Shown here in pieces: positions 11,939 through 22,412 of a stretch of DNA of 64,000 nt (position 1 is the stretch's first letter; every line of letters starts with the position of its first letter). The DNA lies in the NCBI GenBank assembly GCA_944989445.1, contig CALYLW010000328.1, forward strand, positions 475,796 through 539,795, read 5' to 3'. Under the pieces are notes generated by a model that saw nothing but the letters and a program-made list of their open reading frames with translations, ran no database searches and was not told where the DNA came from. Source of the stretch: Ampullaceana balthica. Its lineage: Eukaryota; Mollusca; Gastropoda; Lymnaeidae. The translations under genes and the position numbers were made by a program.

Positions 11939-13190
11939 ACACAGTGTGACTGTATTGGGTCTACCCATATCCGCACTAGGTGAAGCAGCATATAGCACAT
12001 ATTTATGACAGTCTATGATTTTCGCTGAGTCTGTGAATTCCAATTTACAGGTATAAAAATTTAACAAGCTGACGTCAAGTCACTCTTTCAACTTCCAAAG
12101 GATTGAACGTAATGTTTTTTGTGGGTTGTTCTCGTTTTCTGACGTTTTAAATGAGCCTGTGTTACAGCTATGCATTTACGTTGTGTCTTTTAAACCATCA
12201 AAACTGTTTTTATATAAGACACTGAAAAGGATGGAGGAGATATATGTGGATGTTAGGCTCTCACATCAGCGCACCAAACGGTTCAAATGATTTCTTTCAA
12301 GTATATACATTTCACACAAAACCAGATGTTACGAGGTGCTGTAACGTGTGATAGATAGGTTGTCTAAACTAACCAGAAAGCGCTACTAATGTCTTCAACC
12401 GTAGATAGATAGCGTTATATTGTTATAGTGCAGCCATACACAACTTCTTAAACTCAAAGGTCGATCAAAGGTCTACTTGACTACCACAACAACACTACTG
12501 GTTTTGGTTCAGACAGAGATACTTAAGACGAATAATAAACATTTGTTTGGTCCATACCACGTTTGTACACGATATGTAACGTAGCTGTTAGGACTCACCA
12601 TGCAGCCTGGTATAGCGACCCGGCGCTGGTTATTTGTCGACTCTATCCCACTGCCCTCGGCGTGCAGTACACAGCGGCTAAGTAAATGCCAGGTCTGCAG
12701 GTCGAGTGACTTTTGGCTACACGTCACAGAGAAGATCGAAATATTTGCCCTCCTTAGGGCGGCCAGTCTTTCACTAAACAAGGCCGAGGAATGCCATCAA
12801 AGACACTGCAACACCTGGTTTAGGGCATGTACTGTTGCGTCACGCCAGGAGGAATTCCACAGCTTGTTGGACCCCTCTTAGGTGACCCCATGACGCGCGA
12901 GGCATGAATAGGGCAAAGTTCTTATCCGGGGGACGACGATAACGCGCGGGGGGGCGGGGGGGGGGCTGGCTGTCAGTGGTGAAAGATGGTCACAACATTG
13001 TCTCTCCAACAACTGACATATCCGGGTGCACAGGTTCTTGAACACGATTCGGGAATCTATTACGACATTAAACTTCCGATGCGTCCAGCACACAGAAGAG
13101 ACTGACCGGACCATATGGGAATGACGCAGACGTCATCAAAATGCAGTTGTTTCAGTGCCGCCCACATACCATCTCGTCACCATCATCACC
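11939..13190. other. anonymous sequence
   Basis: An open frame at 12600-12881 (+) faces one at 12509-12781 (-); neither resembles a known family or shows codon-like bias, so neither is called. A poly-G run lies near 12948-12965. Confidence 0.4.
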
Positions 13191-13912
13191 AATGGCTCTA
13201 CGGCCCATAGAGGGCTTTGGCAAGGACCGTTAGATCATTTCACGCCAGCTCAATGGCTCTACAGCCCATAGAGGGCTTTGGCCAGGACCGTTAGATCATT
13301 TCACGCCAGCTCAATGGCTCTACAGCCCATGGAGGGCTTTGGCCAGGACCGTTAGATCATTTCACGCCAGCTCAATGGCTCTACAGCCCATAGAGGGCTT
13401 TGGCCAGGACCGTTAGATCATTTCACGCCAGCTCAATGGCTCTACAGCCCATGGAGGGCTTTGGCCAGGACCGTTAGATCATTTCACGCCAGCTCAATGG
13501 CTCTACAGCCCATAGAGGGCTTTAGCCAGGACCGTTAGATCATTTCACGCCAGCTCAATGGCTCTACAGCCCATAGAGGACTTTGGCCAGGACCGTTAGA
13601 TCACTCACGCCAGCTCAATGGCTCTACAGCCCATAGAGGGCTTTGGCCAGGACCGTTAGATCATTTCACGCCAGCTCAATGGCTCTACAGCCCATAGAGG
13701 GCTTTGGCCAGGACCGTTAGATCATTTCACGCCAGCTCAATGGCTCTACAGCCCATATAGGGCTTTGGCCTGCACCGTTAGATCATTTCACGCCAGCTCA
13801 ATGGCTCTACAGCCCATAGGAGGGCTTTGGCCAGGACCGTTAGATCAATTCCCGCCAGCTCAATGGCTCTACAGCCCATAGGAGGGCTTTGGCCTGCACC
13901 GTTAGATCATTT
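13191..13912. repeat. minisatellite, 61-bp unit, about 12 copies
   Basis: Each unit begins CAATGGCTCTACAGCCCATA and contains GACCGTTAGATCATTTCACG. Copies differ by single substitutions and one-base indels (for example at 13600-13605). GC content is higher than in the surroundings, suggesting the founder unit came from another repeat or an exon; I could not identify it. Confidence 0.95.
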
Positions 13913-14143
13913 CTAATTTTAAAAAACCTCCAAGTCGAGAAGGGTCGGTGGTTAGAGCATAGAGTAGAGGCAGAGTGAGAGAAAGGGGAAAAAATCATCT
14001 GTAAGCAGCTCCACGGATGTTCAAATATCAAGTAAGGGACAGATGCATGCTTAGTTCAGTAATGTAGCAAACATCTGAAAGATAAGCCTTTAAGTATAAC
14101 GACCGACAATGACTCGACACACAGCATCGATAATGCTCTAGAC

Positions 14144-14884
14144 CAGGGGTCTGAAACACGTGGCCCTCGGGCCGCGTGCGGCCCACCAAGTGGATCTTTG
14201 TGGCCCGCAAGTAAGTTTACAAAAATTTACTATTCGTGAAATTCAGAGAGGTAGTACTGATGTAGTCGGGCGAGAGAGTGAGATCGACGAACTGCGCAAC
14301 TCCTTCTCACTTAAAGCCAAATCACCGCGCAAGTCAATTTTGTCATCCATACACACTAAAAGCCTCAATGAAAGCGTTTGCCATCAATCCAGACACGTGG
14401 GAACGAGCTGCAAAGGACCGATCCACCTGGCGCTCTTCCATCCACGAAGGTGCCAAGTCATGCGAGACAAACCGGATCACCGCCGCAGAAAAGAAGAGGC
14501 AAGCCCGAAAGGACCATGCTGTCAACCCTCCAGGAGATGTCGCACTCGTCCCTTGTTCCTTCTGTTCCCGAACCTTTCGTGCAAGGATCGGCCTAATCAG
14601 CCATCTGCGCACGCACAGACAACCCTCGGATGACTAGAGTGGTCCTCGTCGTATCGACGGACGAAGGAACACGAACACTGATGCACATCAATGTTTGTGT
14701 TTTAATTTGTATATACGTAATAAACGTATTAAAATAAAATATAAGTGAAACAAGTAAATAAGTTATACAGCTGAATTTAAAAACAGTTTTTGCCAACTAG
14801 CATCGGGTTGGGGGGGGTGCATCCCCTGACACAGCTCTCAGATGATAAAATGGCACATGCCTTCAGCCGAGGTTGAGATCCCTG
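14144..14884. mobile_element. hAT-type element with 8-bp target duplication CTCTAGAC
   Basis: Perfect direct repeats CTCTAGAC flank the element (14136-14143 and 14885-14892). The left end CAGGGGTCTGAAAC and the right end GTTGAGATCCCTG are imperfect inverted repeats, followed inside the left end by the GGCCC-rich block common in hAT elements. Its interior is mostly a retrotransposon fragment, so this is a non-autonomous carrier with a nested insertion or capture. Confidence 0.88.
14270..14690 (+). pseudogene. non-LTR retrotransposon ORF2 C-terminal fragment
   Basis: The open frame 14278-14637 ends in the tail typical of a class of LINE ORF2 proteins: DTWERAAKDRSTWRSS, then a charged stretch, then a C2H2-like finger CSFCSRTFRARIGLISHLRTH before the stop. 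It resembles the end of the copy at 61164-61607. The reverse transcriptase is absent, so it is a 5'-truncated 3' end lying inside the 14144-14884 hAT element. The finger could be mistaken for a host zinc-finger gene, but the DRSTWRS tail is diagnostic of the retroelement. Confidence 0.8.
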
Positions 14885-15098
14885 CTCTAGACTCTAGTAC
14901 AGAGGTGACCAGACCTGTAGTAGCTGAGAGTTTGAGATCCCTGCTCTAGACTCTAGTACAGAGGTGACCAGACCTGTAGCAGCTGAGAGTTTGAGATCCC
15001 TGCTCTAGACTCTAGTACAGAGGTGACCAGACCTGTAGTAGCTGAGAGTTTGAGATCCCTGCTCTAGACTCTAGTACAGAGGTGACCAGATCTGCAGA
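14885..15098. repeat. 59-bp tandem repeat made from a hAT-hAT junction
   Basis: The unit starts at 14885, 14944, 15003 and 15062. Each unit holds CTCTAGACTCTAGTA, the left end of the next hAT (CAGAGGTGACCAGACCTG), and a stretch resembling the right end of the previous one (GTTTGAGATCCCTG). The junction between two transposons has therefore itself been amplified about 3.5 times; only the last copy continues into element sequence. Confidence 0.9.
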
Positions 15099-15315
15099 GA
15101 GCCATTTTTATAAATAACAATTTGAGAGCCACTATGTTGGATCACGGCGCCACTGGCTATGAAAAATTCTTGTTGTCTTTTATTTATTTTTAAAATTATA
15201 AATCGAATTTAATGATTCAAACATTTCTATTGTTTTAACCCCAGGGACGGATTAAGATTGCCCGGGGCCTCTGGCTGCCCCTGGCTGCAATTCATAATGA
15301 GTCACCTTTATTATC

Positions 15316-15520
15316 TATCTATCTATGATATATAAAGCTCAGTTGGTGTTTGTATGTATGTGTGTCGCCGCTGTCTGTCCCGCTTTCATTTAAAAATCAA
15401 ATGACTGACAGACATGGACCAAATTTGGCAGGACGGTTCCTTTTAACCTGCAGATGGTTTTGGTATAGTTTTTGTAATCATTGCTTTTGCCCGAACGCAG
15501 TAAATAAAAAAATCAGAAAA
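15316..15520 (+). mobile_element. Helitron-like 5' end
   Basis: The terminus TCTATGATATATAAAGCTCA is followed by AGTTG and about 180 bp that match, inverted, the block at 22000-22196. Both copies start with TC directly after an A, as Helitrons insert between A and T. A Helitron-type N-terminal protein fragment begins about 1.6 kb downstream. The family assignment is inference; no 3' CTRR hairpin was found. Confidence 0.55.
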
Positions 15521-16067
15521 TTTATTGAGACAAAAGAGAAATAAATTATATCTCACTGCCCATATTGAACAGCTTCATGCGGACATTCAAAACGAGTTCA
15601 TTATTTTTTTCCTATACATTATATGCAGCGGTGCACTTTCTAAAATCTTTTATTGCCTGATGGCGCTTTCCTTAATCTTTATTTATGGTGTCCACTTTTT
15701 CGTGTACGCGTTTTAAATTGAGCATTGTCATTTTATTATTATACGTTACAATATTAACAGCTACTTTCGTTTTACAATTACATAACAATGCATACGCTTT
15801 TTTTTCATTATGTTACTTAAGTACATTCTTTCATATATTCTTTATTTCAATACCATTGTCACACTATGCACGGTCGCTACTATTTTTTCTGCTATTATTT
15901 TCATAGTTTTCTAAGGATTTGATTAAGTTTACAAACACAAAATAAACTTAAATATATGTGCATTGTATAGTGTCTATATATCCATTTATTGATATGAAAA
16001 ATAAGACACACAAAATTAATAATCCCATGAGTGAGAGAGTTTTTCTTACAAACTTTGCAAAGAATAC

Positions 16068-16397
16068 TGACAACCTCTCTCCGCTTGGAAACACTCAGTC
16101 TATCAACAACCTCTCTCCGCTTGGAAACACTCAGTCTATCAACAACCTCTCTCCCGCTTGGAAACACTCAGTCTATCAACAACCTCTCTCCGCTTGGAAA
16201 CACTCAGTCTATCAACAACCTCTCTCCCGCTTGGAAACACTCAGTCTATCAACAACCTCTCTCTGCTTGGAAACACTCAGTCTATCAACAACCTCTCTCC
16301 GCTTGGAAACACTCAGTCTATCAACAACCTCTCTCCGCTTGGAAACACTCAGTCTATCAACAACCTCTCTCCGCTTGGAAACACTCAGTCTATCAGG
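16068..16397. repeat. minisatellite, 36-bp unit
   Basis: About nine copies of a unit containing CTCTCTCCGCTTGGAAACAC; some units are 37 bp because of an extra C, which shuffles the reading frame between copies. It lies inside the 15077-19413 element. Confidence 0.95.
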
Positions 16398-17107
16398 ACC
16401 ATTTATCTTTACCTTCCTAAACCCCTTTATCCTACTCTGGCCATCTTTATCTTTAACAGCTAGGTACCACACAGTGAGGTTTTCTCACTTCGACAATAAC
16501 AATCAGCCATTTATTAAGTAGCTTTAGTATTATCTATCTGTCAAATGTGTGGCTTTATAAAAAATTATTTTTAAAAAATTGATTCATACGCATGTACAAC
16601 ATACTCTCTTATGTGTGCTTTCTGTTCATAATTCAAAACATGTTTGTTTATTCTAATTGTGGTCTCTATTTTACCAATAATTTAGAATTTTGCTTGCTTT
16701 CAAGAAGAATAAAAAAAAATCATGTAATATCTAATCTATACACAATTATTAAAACATGGTGGAAACTTTGTCAAATTTACCTTCAAATACAACTCTACGG
16801 TACAATTATACTTATAAATAAAAATTTTATTTAAAAAAAATTCCGCTACACTTTAAGATAAATATATGACGCGCTAAATTGCACCACTAATAAACTTATA
16901 TGTTATGTCCGGAATTAGACGCCATATCTATTCATCATATACGTTTGTTGTTATTTTTATTTCACATTATATATTATAAAAATTTTAATGAAATCATCTG
17001 AAATCCATCAAATAATAATTGTATAATGTTATTGTTTTGTATTGCATGCAAGTCTATAACTTTGATCAAACATATCTGAAATCGGATTAAACTAATTAAT
17101 TTTTTAA

Positions 17108-17937
17108 TTGAGATTTACATTAGATTACTTCTTATTTGTGTGGATTTTACAAACACTGTCTAGAAAGAATAAAAGTTCAATCGGAAGAAAATCTTCTGCT
17201 GCCGTAAAAAAGACTCTACAAAGGTCATTAATGATGGAAGATGTAAGAGATAAAATACTGGCTTCTACTTCTGAAAAAGAGGATTTAAAAATATTTTAAA
17301 AATCGGAGATCAATTCAACAGTTTTGTGCCTAATAGAAACAGCCAATATGGTAAACAAGCATTCAGAACAACAAAAAGACAGATTTAACGACGAAAGTCT
17401 CACATTTGATAATGAAAAAATACAAGAAACACAAGAATCAAGAAAGTCACGACTGGACATAGAAAGGGAACTTTAGAAAAAAGAATACTAGAAGCACAGG
17501 AAACTAGAAAATCTAGACTGGAAACACTACGGATAAGAGCTTCTAAAAAAAGGAGACTGGACACACATGAATCTAGAAAATTGAGACTGGAGACAGTAAG
17601 AAAAACAGCGTCAGAACAAAGACGACTTGAAACGCATGAATCTAGAAAAGTGAGACTGGAGACAGTAAGAAAAAGAGTGTCAGAACAAAGACGACTTGAA
17701 ACGCATGAATCTAGAAAAGTGAGACTGGAGACAGTAAGAAAAAGAGTGTCAGAAAAAAGAAGACTTGAAACGCATGAATCTAGAAAATTGAGACTGGAGA
17801 CAGTAAGAAAAAGAGTGTCAGAAAAAAGACGACTTGAAACGCATGAGTCTAGAAAATTGAGACTGGAGACAGTAAGAAAAAGAGTGTCAGAAAAAAGAAG
17901 ACTTGAAACGCATGAATTGCCCGATTGGAAGCATTAA
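17108..17937 (+). pseudogene. Helitron-type protein N-terminal fragment with 23-aa repeats
   Basis: The first part reads SRKNKSSIGRKSSAAVKK (from about 17155), a basic start like that of many animal Helitron Rep-helicase proteins. It is followed, after stops at 17297-17299 and near 17475, by a frame (17581-17937) made of in-phase 69-bp repeats coding LETHESRKVRLETVRKRVSE. Such charged RLE/RKR repeats are common before the Rep domain in Helitron proteins and would form a helix or coiled coil. No Rep or helicase motif follows, so it is a truncated relic. Unlike the other arrays here, this one is a true coding repeat, judged by its conserved reading frame. The alternative is an unrelated coiled-coil gene fragment. 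Confidence 0.6.
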
Positions 17938-18539
17938 GACAAAGAAATTCTAAAAAAAAGAATGCATGAAACACCAGAGTTCAGAAATGCCGGATTAGAT
18001 GTGGTGAGAACAAAATTATATTTTTAAAAATGGTGTCTTAATTTTTCTGACTCTATTAAAGAGAAAACATTAACTTGAACATATAGGAAGATGTCCTTGT
18101 TTACACTTCAAGATATACATACATTTTTGAAGCATCATCAAATTCTTTATTGTCTACCACTTTCACATGTTCGTTTGGTCTTAAATTTAATGTTTTCAAT
18201 AGTCTATTCAATCTACATTTGTTTCATATGATGTTATTTTATAATCCGATAAGCAAGTTATTAAGAAAAAGACGGTAAAAGAATATCAAATTGATCAATA
18301 TATTTTTTCCCCTTTTTGTTTTCCCACATGAAACCCTTTGCTGAAGGCAGAAATAGTGTCTGCTGCTGCTAAAACATTCAAGACTTTAACTCAGCAAGCT
18401 TGATTTTTCTTAATTCACAGTGCAGAGGATACTGCGATGTAAACTATTCATGACTTTTGACATAGCGTCGCTTCAAATTGCTACACTTGTAATTGGCTAG
18501 CGGGTGTTCGTGTTTGGCAGAAGAGGCAAGTTGGCGTAC

Positions 18540-19048
18540 CGTCTGACCGTCTGACCCTCTGACCGTCTGACCCTCTGACCCTCTGACCGTCTGAGCGTCT
18601 GACCCTCTGACCGCCTGACCGTCTGACCATCTGACCGTCTGACCGTCTGACCGTCTGACCGTCTGACCCTCTGACCGTCTGACCGCCTGACCGTCTGACC
18701 GCCTGACCGTCTGAACCTCTGACCGTCTGACCGTCTGACCGTCTGACCGTCTGACCGCCTGACCGTCTGACCGTCTGAACCTCTGACCGTCTGACCGTCT
18801 GACCCTCTGACCGTCTGACCCTCTGACCGTCTGACCCTCTGACCGTCTGACCCTCTGACCGTCTGACCGTCTGACCGTCTGACCGCCTGACCGTCTGACC
18901 GTCTGAACCTCTGACCGTCTGACCGTCTGACCCTCTGACCGTCTGACCCTCTGACCGTCTGACCCTCTGACCGTCTGACCCTCTGACCGTCTGACCCTCT
19001 GACCGTCTGACCCTCTGACCGTCTGACCGTCTGACCGTCTGACCGTCT
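18540..19048. repeat. decanucleotide minisatellite, 10-bp unit
   Basis: About 51 copies of CTGACCGTCT with CTGACCCTCT, CTGACCGCCT and CTGAACCTCT variants. Variant copies alternate in longer patterns (for example CCGTCT-CCCTCT pairs repeated at 18789-18860 and 18920-19020), suggesting that blocks were duplicated. The minus-strand 185-codon RRSDGQTV frame is a by-product. Confidence 0.95.
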
Positions 19049-19421
19049 TTCCATTCTGATAGAATACTTCTATTTTCTTCTTTATATTTAGTTTCTTTTA
19101 ACTTGTAAATAATAAGTTACTAACTTTATTTGGACTAACAGCATTGGTCTAAACTTCGAAATAAGGATTTTTACCGAAACCGGAACCAGAAATGTAGCAT
19201 TTTACATTATTAACCAATCAGAAACCATTCGCTTCCTTCCACTTTTAAAATTTAATTAAAGCCCACAAAATTTTCAGTCATTATTTTTTTTTCATTTATT
19301 TTTATATTTTACATTTAAAATGAAAAGTTTCATTTTCATAAATCGATCGAGACATTGAATTTGATCACTGAAGAGCCACACGCGGCTCGCGAGCAACAGT
19401 TTGGCCATCGTTGCTCTAGTA

Positions 19422-19647
19422 CAGTGATGGCGAACCTTTGGCACGCGCGCCATAGTCGGCACGCATAGCCTCATCAGCCGGCACGCGTCTAAAATAGTAC
19501 TTCCTTAACAAACCAACACAGACACACCCTCATTTTCGGGTTTCATGGGAGTAATTTGCGAGTGTTGGCACTTTGATATGTGTGTGGGGGGGGGGTGAAT
19601 TTTGGGCACGTGAGTTCACGTGACCCCAAAAAGGTTCGCCATCACTG
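19422..19647. mobile_element. 226-bp hAT MITE, target duplication CTCTAGTA
   Basis: Inverted ends CAGTGATGGCGAACCTTT and AAAGGTTCGCCATCACTG (19630-19647, with one extra A in the run) bound a 226-bp element with no coding capacity. The direct repeat CTCTAGTA lies on each side (19414-19421, 19648-19655); the left copy is also the right target copy of the neighbouring hAT. Confidence 0.92.
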
Positions 19648-19655
19648 CTCTAGTA

Positions 19656-20950
19656 TTTAACATTCATAACTAGAAAAATACCCGCACTTGGTAGCGGGAG
19701 TGTGCTGACCCTTTATCCAAGTATTAGTTGCTGGTTATTACAATTTTTATTTGCCAAGTTAAATTTCAGAATCATCTATTTAGATAAAATCGTATGAGAA
19801 GCAAAGATATGCCATTTTACCGCGTGACTTGTTTTCACTTAATGCAGTGCCTTTTAACATAACCTTACTATTTAAAAGATATGATTTATTAAATAAAGAT
19901 TCTTGCCGGCCATAATAACTAAATTTACAATTTCATTCCCACTTGTACAAAATTAACATAACTTATATGTTTTCCGAAAGAGCTCTACCCCCCTCGTCAC
20001 TCAAAAATTTAATATATAATTACGAAACTGCATTGTATCACAATTGTAAGCTATATAATACTTGTAACCACGTCTATGAGATAAAGAACATGTGGCATTA
20101 TCCATTTAAAAGGCAAAAGCTAAGTGACTCATAGCGCAAATAAACAAAATTATAAATGTGCTTTCTAAAATAACTTTTTTAAAAAAACGGTCGTATTAAA
20201 ATGATATAAAAAATGTGCACACCATATTTAGACAATATAGAAAGCTGGCCGCATAAAATAAAGTCTTGTTATAAAGTAAATGTACTGCACCAAAAGAACT
20301 CCTCCTTTTGACGTATTCATAAGTGTGTGTACAGGGAAATACTATTTAACATTTTTTATGTCTCTATATTTTACGATTTATATATACGGTTTATGTGTAT
20401 AATTTCAAAAATGAATCTTTTTTTTGTGTTCCCTATTTCGGATAAGGCATCATATTTTGTAAATTATATTCAATGCACACACACATACCATATTTTATAT
20501 CTGAAAAATAAAATAAAATGAAAAAAAAATATTCAACCGTCTGTTAATGAGTGCATCTTAAAAATGATTAAAAGGCAATTTTAGAAATGGCCTGTGCTAT
20601 TCTGAATACAAAGGAATGAACATAAAAACATATTCAATTCGCAATTCCTATTAATTAAGCGTTTTCAGGATCACTTCATTAAATTTAGTCAAGTTTTGTT
20701 AATACGTTCGGTAGCGAAAGTTTATAATATATAGTGTATTTAAAGCTTAAGTAGACTGTTTTAAAGTGTAAGTTTATTTGAAACAGGCCATCACTTTCAA
20801 CATAAAATAAACTCGCTACATCTATGGTTTTTTAATTAAATGTCGAGTTATGAATTAAATTTTTTTAAATCCCAATTTTATTCATTGAATGTAAAATATT
20901 AACACAATGCATCGTGAAAATAATTAAAATAAAAATAATTTAAACGCATA
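19656..20950. other. decayed interspersed repeats
   Basis: No gene. The stretch 19960-20260 (GAGCTC near ACTGCATTG, then CCACGTCTATGAGATAAAG) is a diverged relative of 21030-21180, so at least two copies of one repeat family lie here. A block with a GTGCACACC motif also recurs near 21515 and 21817. Confidence 0.5.
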
Positions 20951-22196
20951 TGTAATATATAAAGCTCAGTTGATATTTTTATGTTTGTTTGTTTGTATCC
21001 ATTAAAAAAAGGACACTTCTTTGTTGACATGTTTCCAAAAGATCTCTGTCACTGTCGTCACTAAAAAAAGCTCTTATATATTTACGACACTGCATCGAAA
21101 CACAATTGTAATTAATACAATATTTGCAACAGCGTCTATGAGATAAAGATAATAAAGATAAATAAAGAAATTAGGCTATATTCCTAATTTAAAAAAACAA
21201 CAAAAAAACAAATCAATTTTATGTTAAAAACGCAACTTGAAACCATGACAATAATTGATTTTAAAAATAGCCTATGTTAATCCATCATCAAAGGAATGAA
21301 CATAACATATTCAATTCGCAATACAAAATAATTAAGCGTTTTCAGGATCACTATATTTAGTTTAATCTACTTACGTTAATAGGTCCGGTAGCCTAAGTTT
21401 AAATAGTATAAGTGTATAGGTTATGTTAAAAAAAATAGCTTATGTAAAAGACAAACAAAATATAAATGTTATATTAATAGGACACAGCTAAATTTAAGAT
21501 ACGTACACGAAAATGTGCGCACAGTATTCAGGCGATAAAAGATTTTAGAACGCGCACCGCTAAAAATGAAGCCTTGAAAAAAATACTGACACAAGTATTA
21601 CATAAATAGGTTTTTATTAAATGTCGAGTTATGGAACAGTCAATAATTAAAACAAATTCGCAATTAAATTTAAACGTGTAAACAATTAAATCTAATGTTT
21701 CGTGTGGTAGGTGTAATTAAATATGTTTACGTGTCTATCTAATATATAGAAAGTAACAGTAAAGAAAATGACAATTATTTGTACTACACAGCTCAAATTA
21801 TGAAGCGTACACGAAAATGTGCGCACCGTAATTAGACATTATAATATTTTTTGAATGCGCACCGCTGAAAATAAAGTATTGGGGAAAAAAAACGTCAGCA
21901 AAAGTAACTCGCTTTGAACGGCATTTGAACGTCCGCGTAAATTTGTTCAATACAGAAATGAGGTTAAATTTTTTATTCTTTGTCTCTGCATTTTCTTATT
22001 ATTTAATTTACGGCATTCGGGCAAAAGGGTCAATTACAAAAACTAACTTGAAACCACCTTCAGGGTAAAAGGAACCGTCCTGCCAAATTTTGTCCCCGTC
22101 CGTCATTTGGTTTTTCCGTGATTGTCTAACAGAAAGTCGAAAAGTGAAACATACAAACATACAAACAACTGAGCTTTATATATTAGATAACGAATC
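20951..22196. mobile_element. element with Helitron-like ends in inverted orientation
   Basis: The left motif TAATATATAAAGCTCAGTTG (20953) and the right motif CAACTGAGCTTTATATATTA (22172) are inverted copies. The inner right block (22000-22170) matches the inverse of 15323-15510. It may be one foldback element or two 5' ends of Helitron-like elements in opposite orientation. No coding potential. Confidence 0.5.
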
Positions 22197-22311
22197 AAAT
22201 CCTCGAGCCCATGCGTTTGTGAGTGTGTGTGTTTTGAGTTTACACACAAGTTCACAGGACATGCATCATTAGAGCAGACGTTTTGGTCAAGACGCGTCAA
22301 TATATATCTTG

Positions 22312-22412
22312 GTCAAGGCAACGTATAAATGTCCTTTTGTGCAAGGCAAAGTTTAAATGTCCCTTTGTGCAAGGCAAAGTTTAAATGTCTTTTTGTGCAA
22401 GGCAAAGTTAAA
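22312..22412. repeat. short tandem repeat, about 28-bp unit
   Basis: Four copies of a unit containing AAATGTCCTTTTGTGCAAGG. Confidence 0.85.

Larger units (their letters stand above)
15077..19413. mobile_element. hAT element carrying nested insertions, target duplication CTCTAGTA
   Basis: Direct repeats CTCTAGTA lie at 15069-15076 and 19414-19421. The left end reads CAGAGGTGACCAGATCTG and the right end AGTTTGGCCATCGTTG. Both subterminal parts (15077-15240 and 19080-19413, including ACCAATCAGAAACCATTCGC) match those of the 1939-3541 element, so it is the same family. The middle has been replaced by other repeats: a further transposon-like end at 15242 (CAGGGACGGATTAAG), a Helitron-like 5' end, a Helitron-type protein fragment and three minisatellites. 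No hAT transposase remains. Confidence 0.85.

Noticed and set aside
12509..12881. Facing open frames of about 90 codons
   Set aside because: No similarity, no splice context, and overlapping open frames of this length are expected by chance in GC-richer sequence.
14278..14637. Host C2H2 zinc-finger gene
   Set aside because: The finger is preceded by the DRSTWRS tail of a LINE ORF2 and sits within a hAT element.
18497..19054. 185-codon RRSDGQTV repeat protein
   Set aside because: It is the 10-bp array read in one frame; no start or family evidence.
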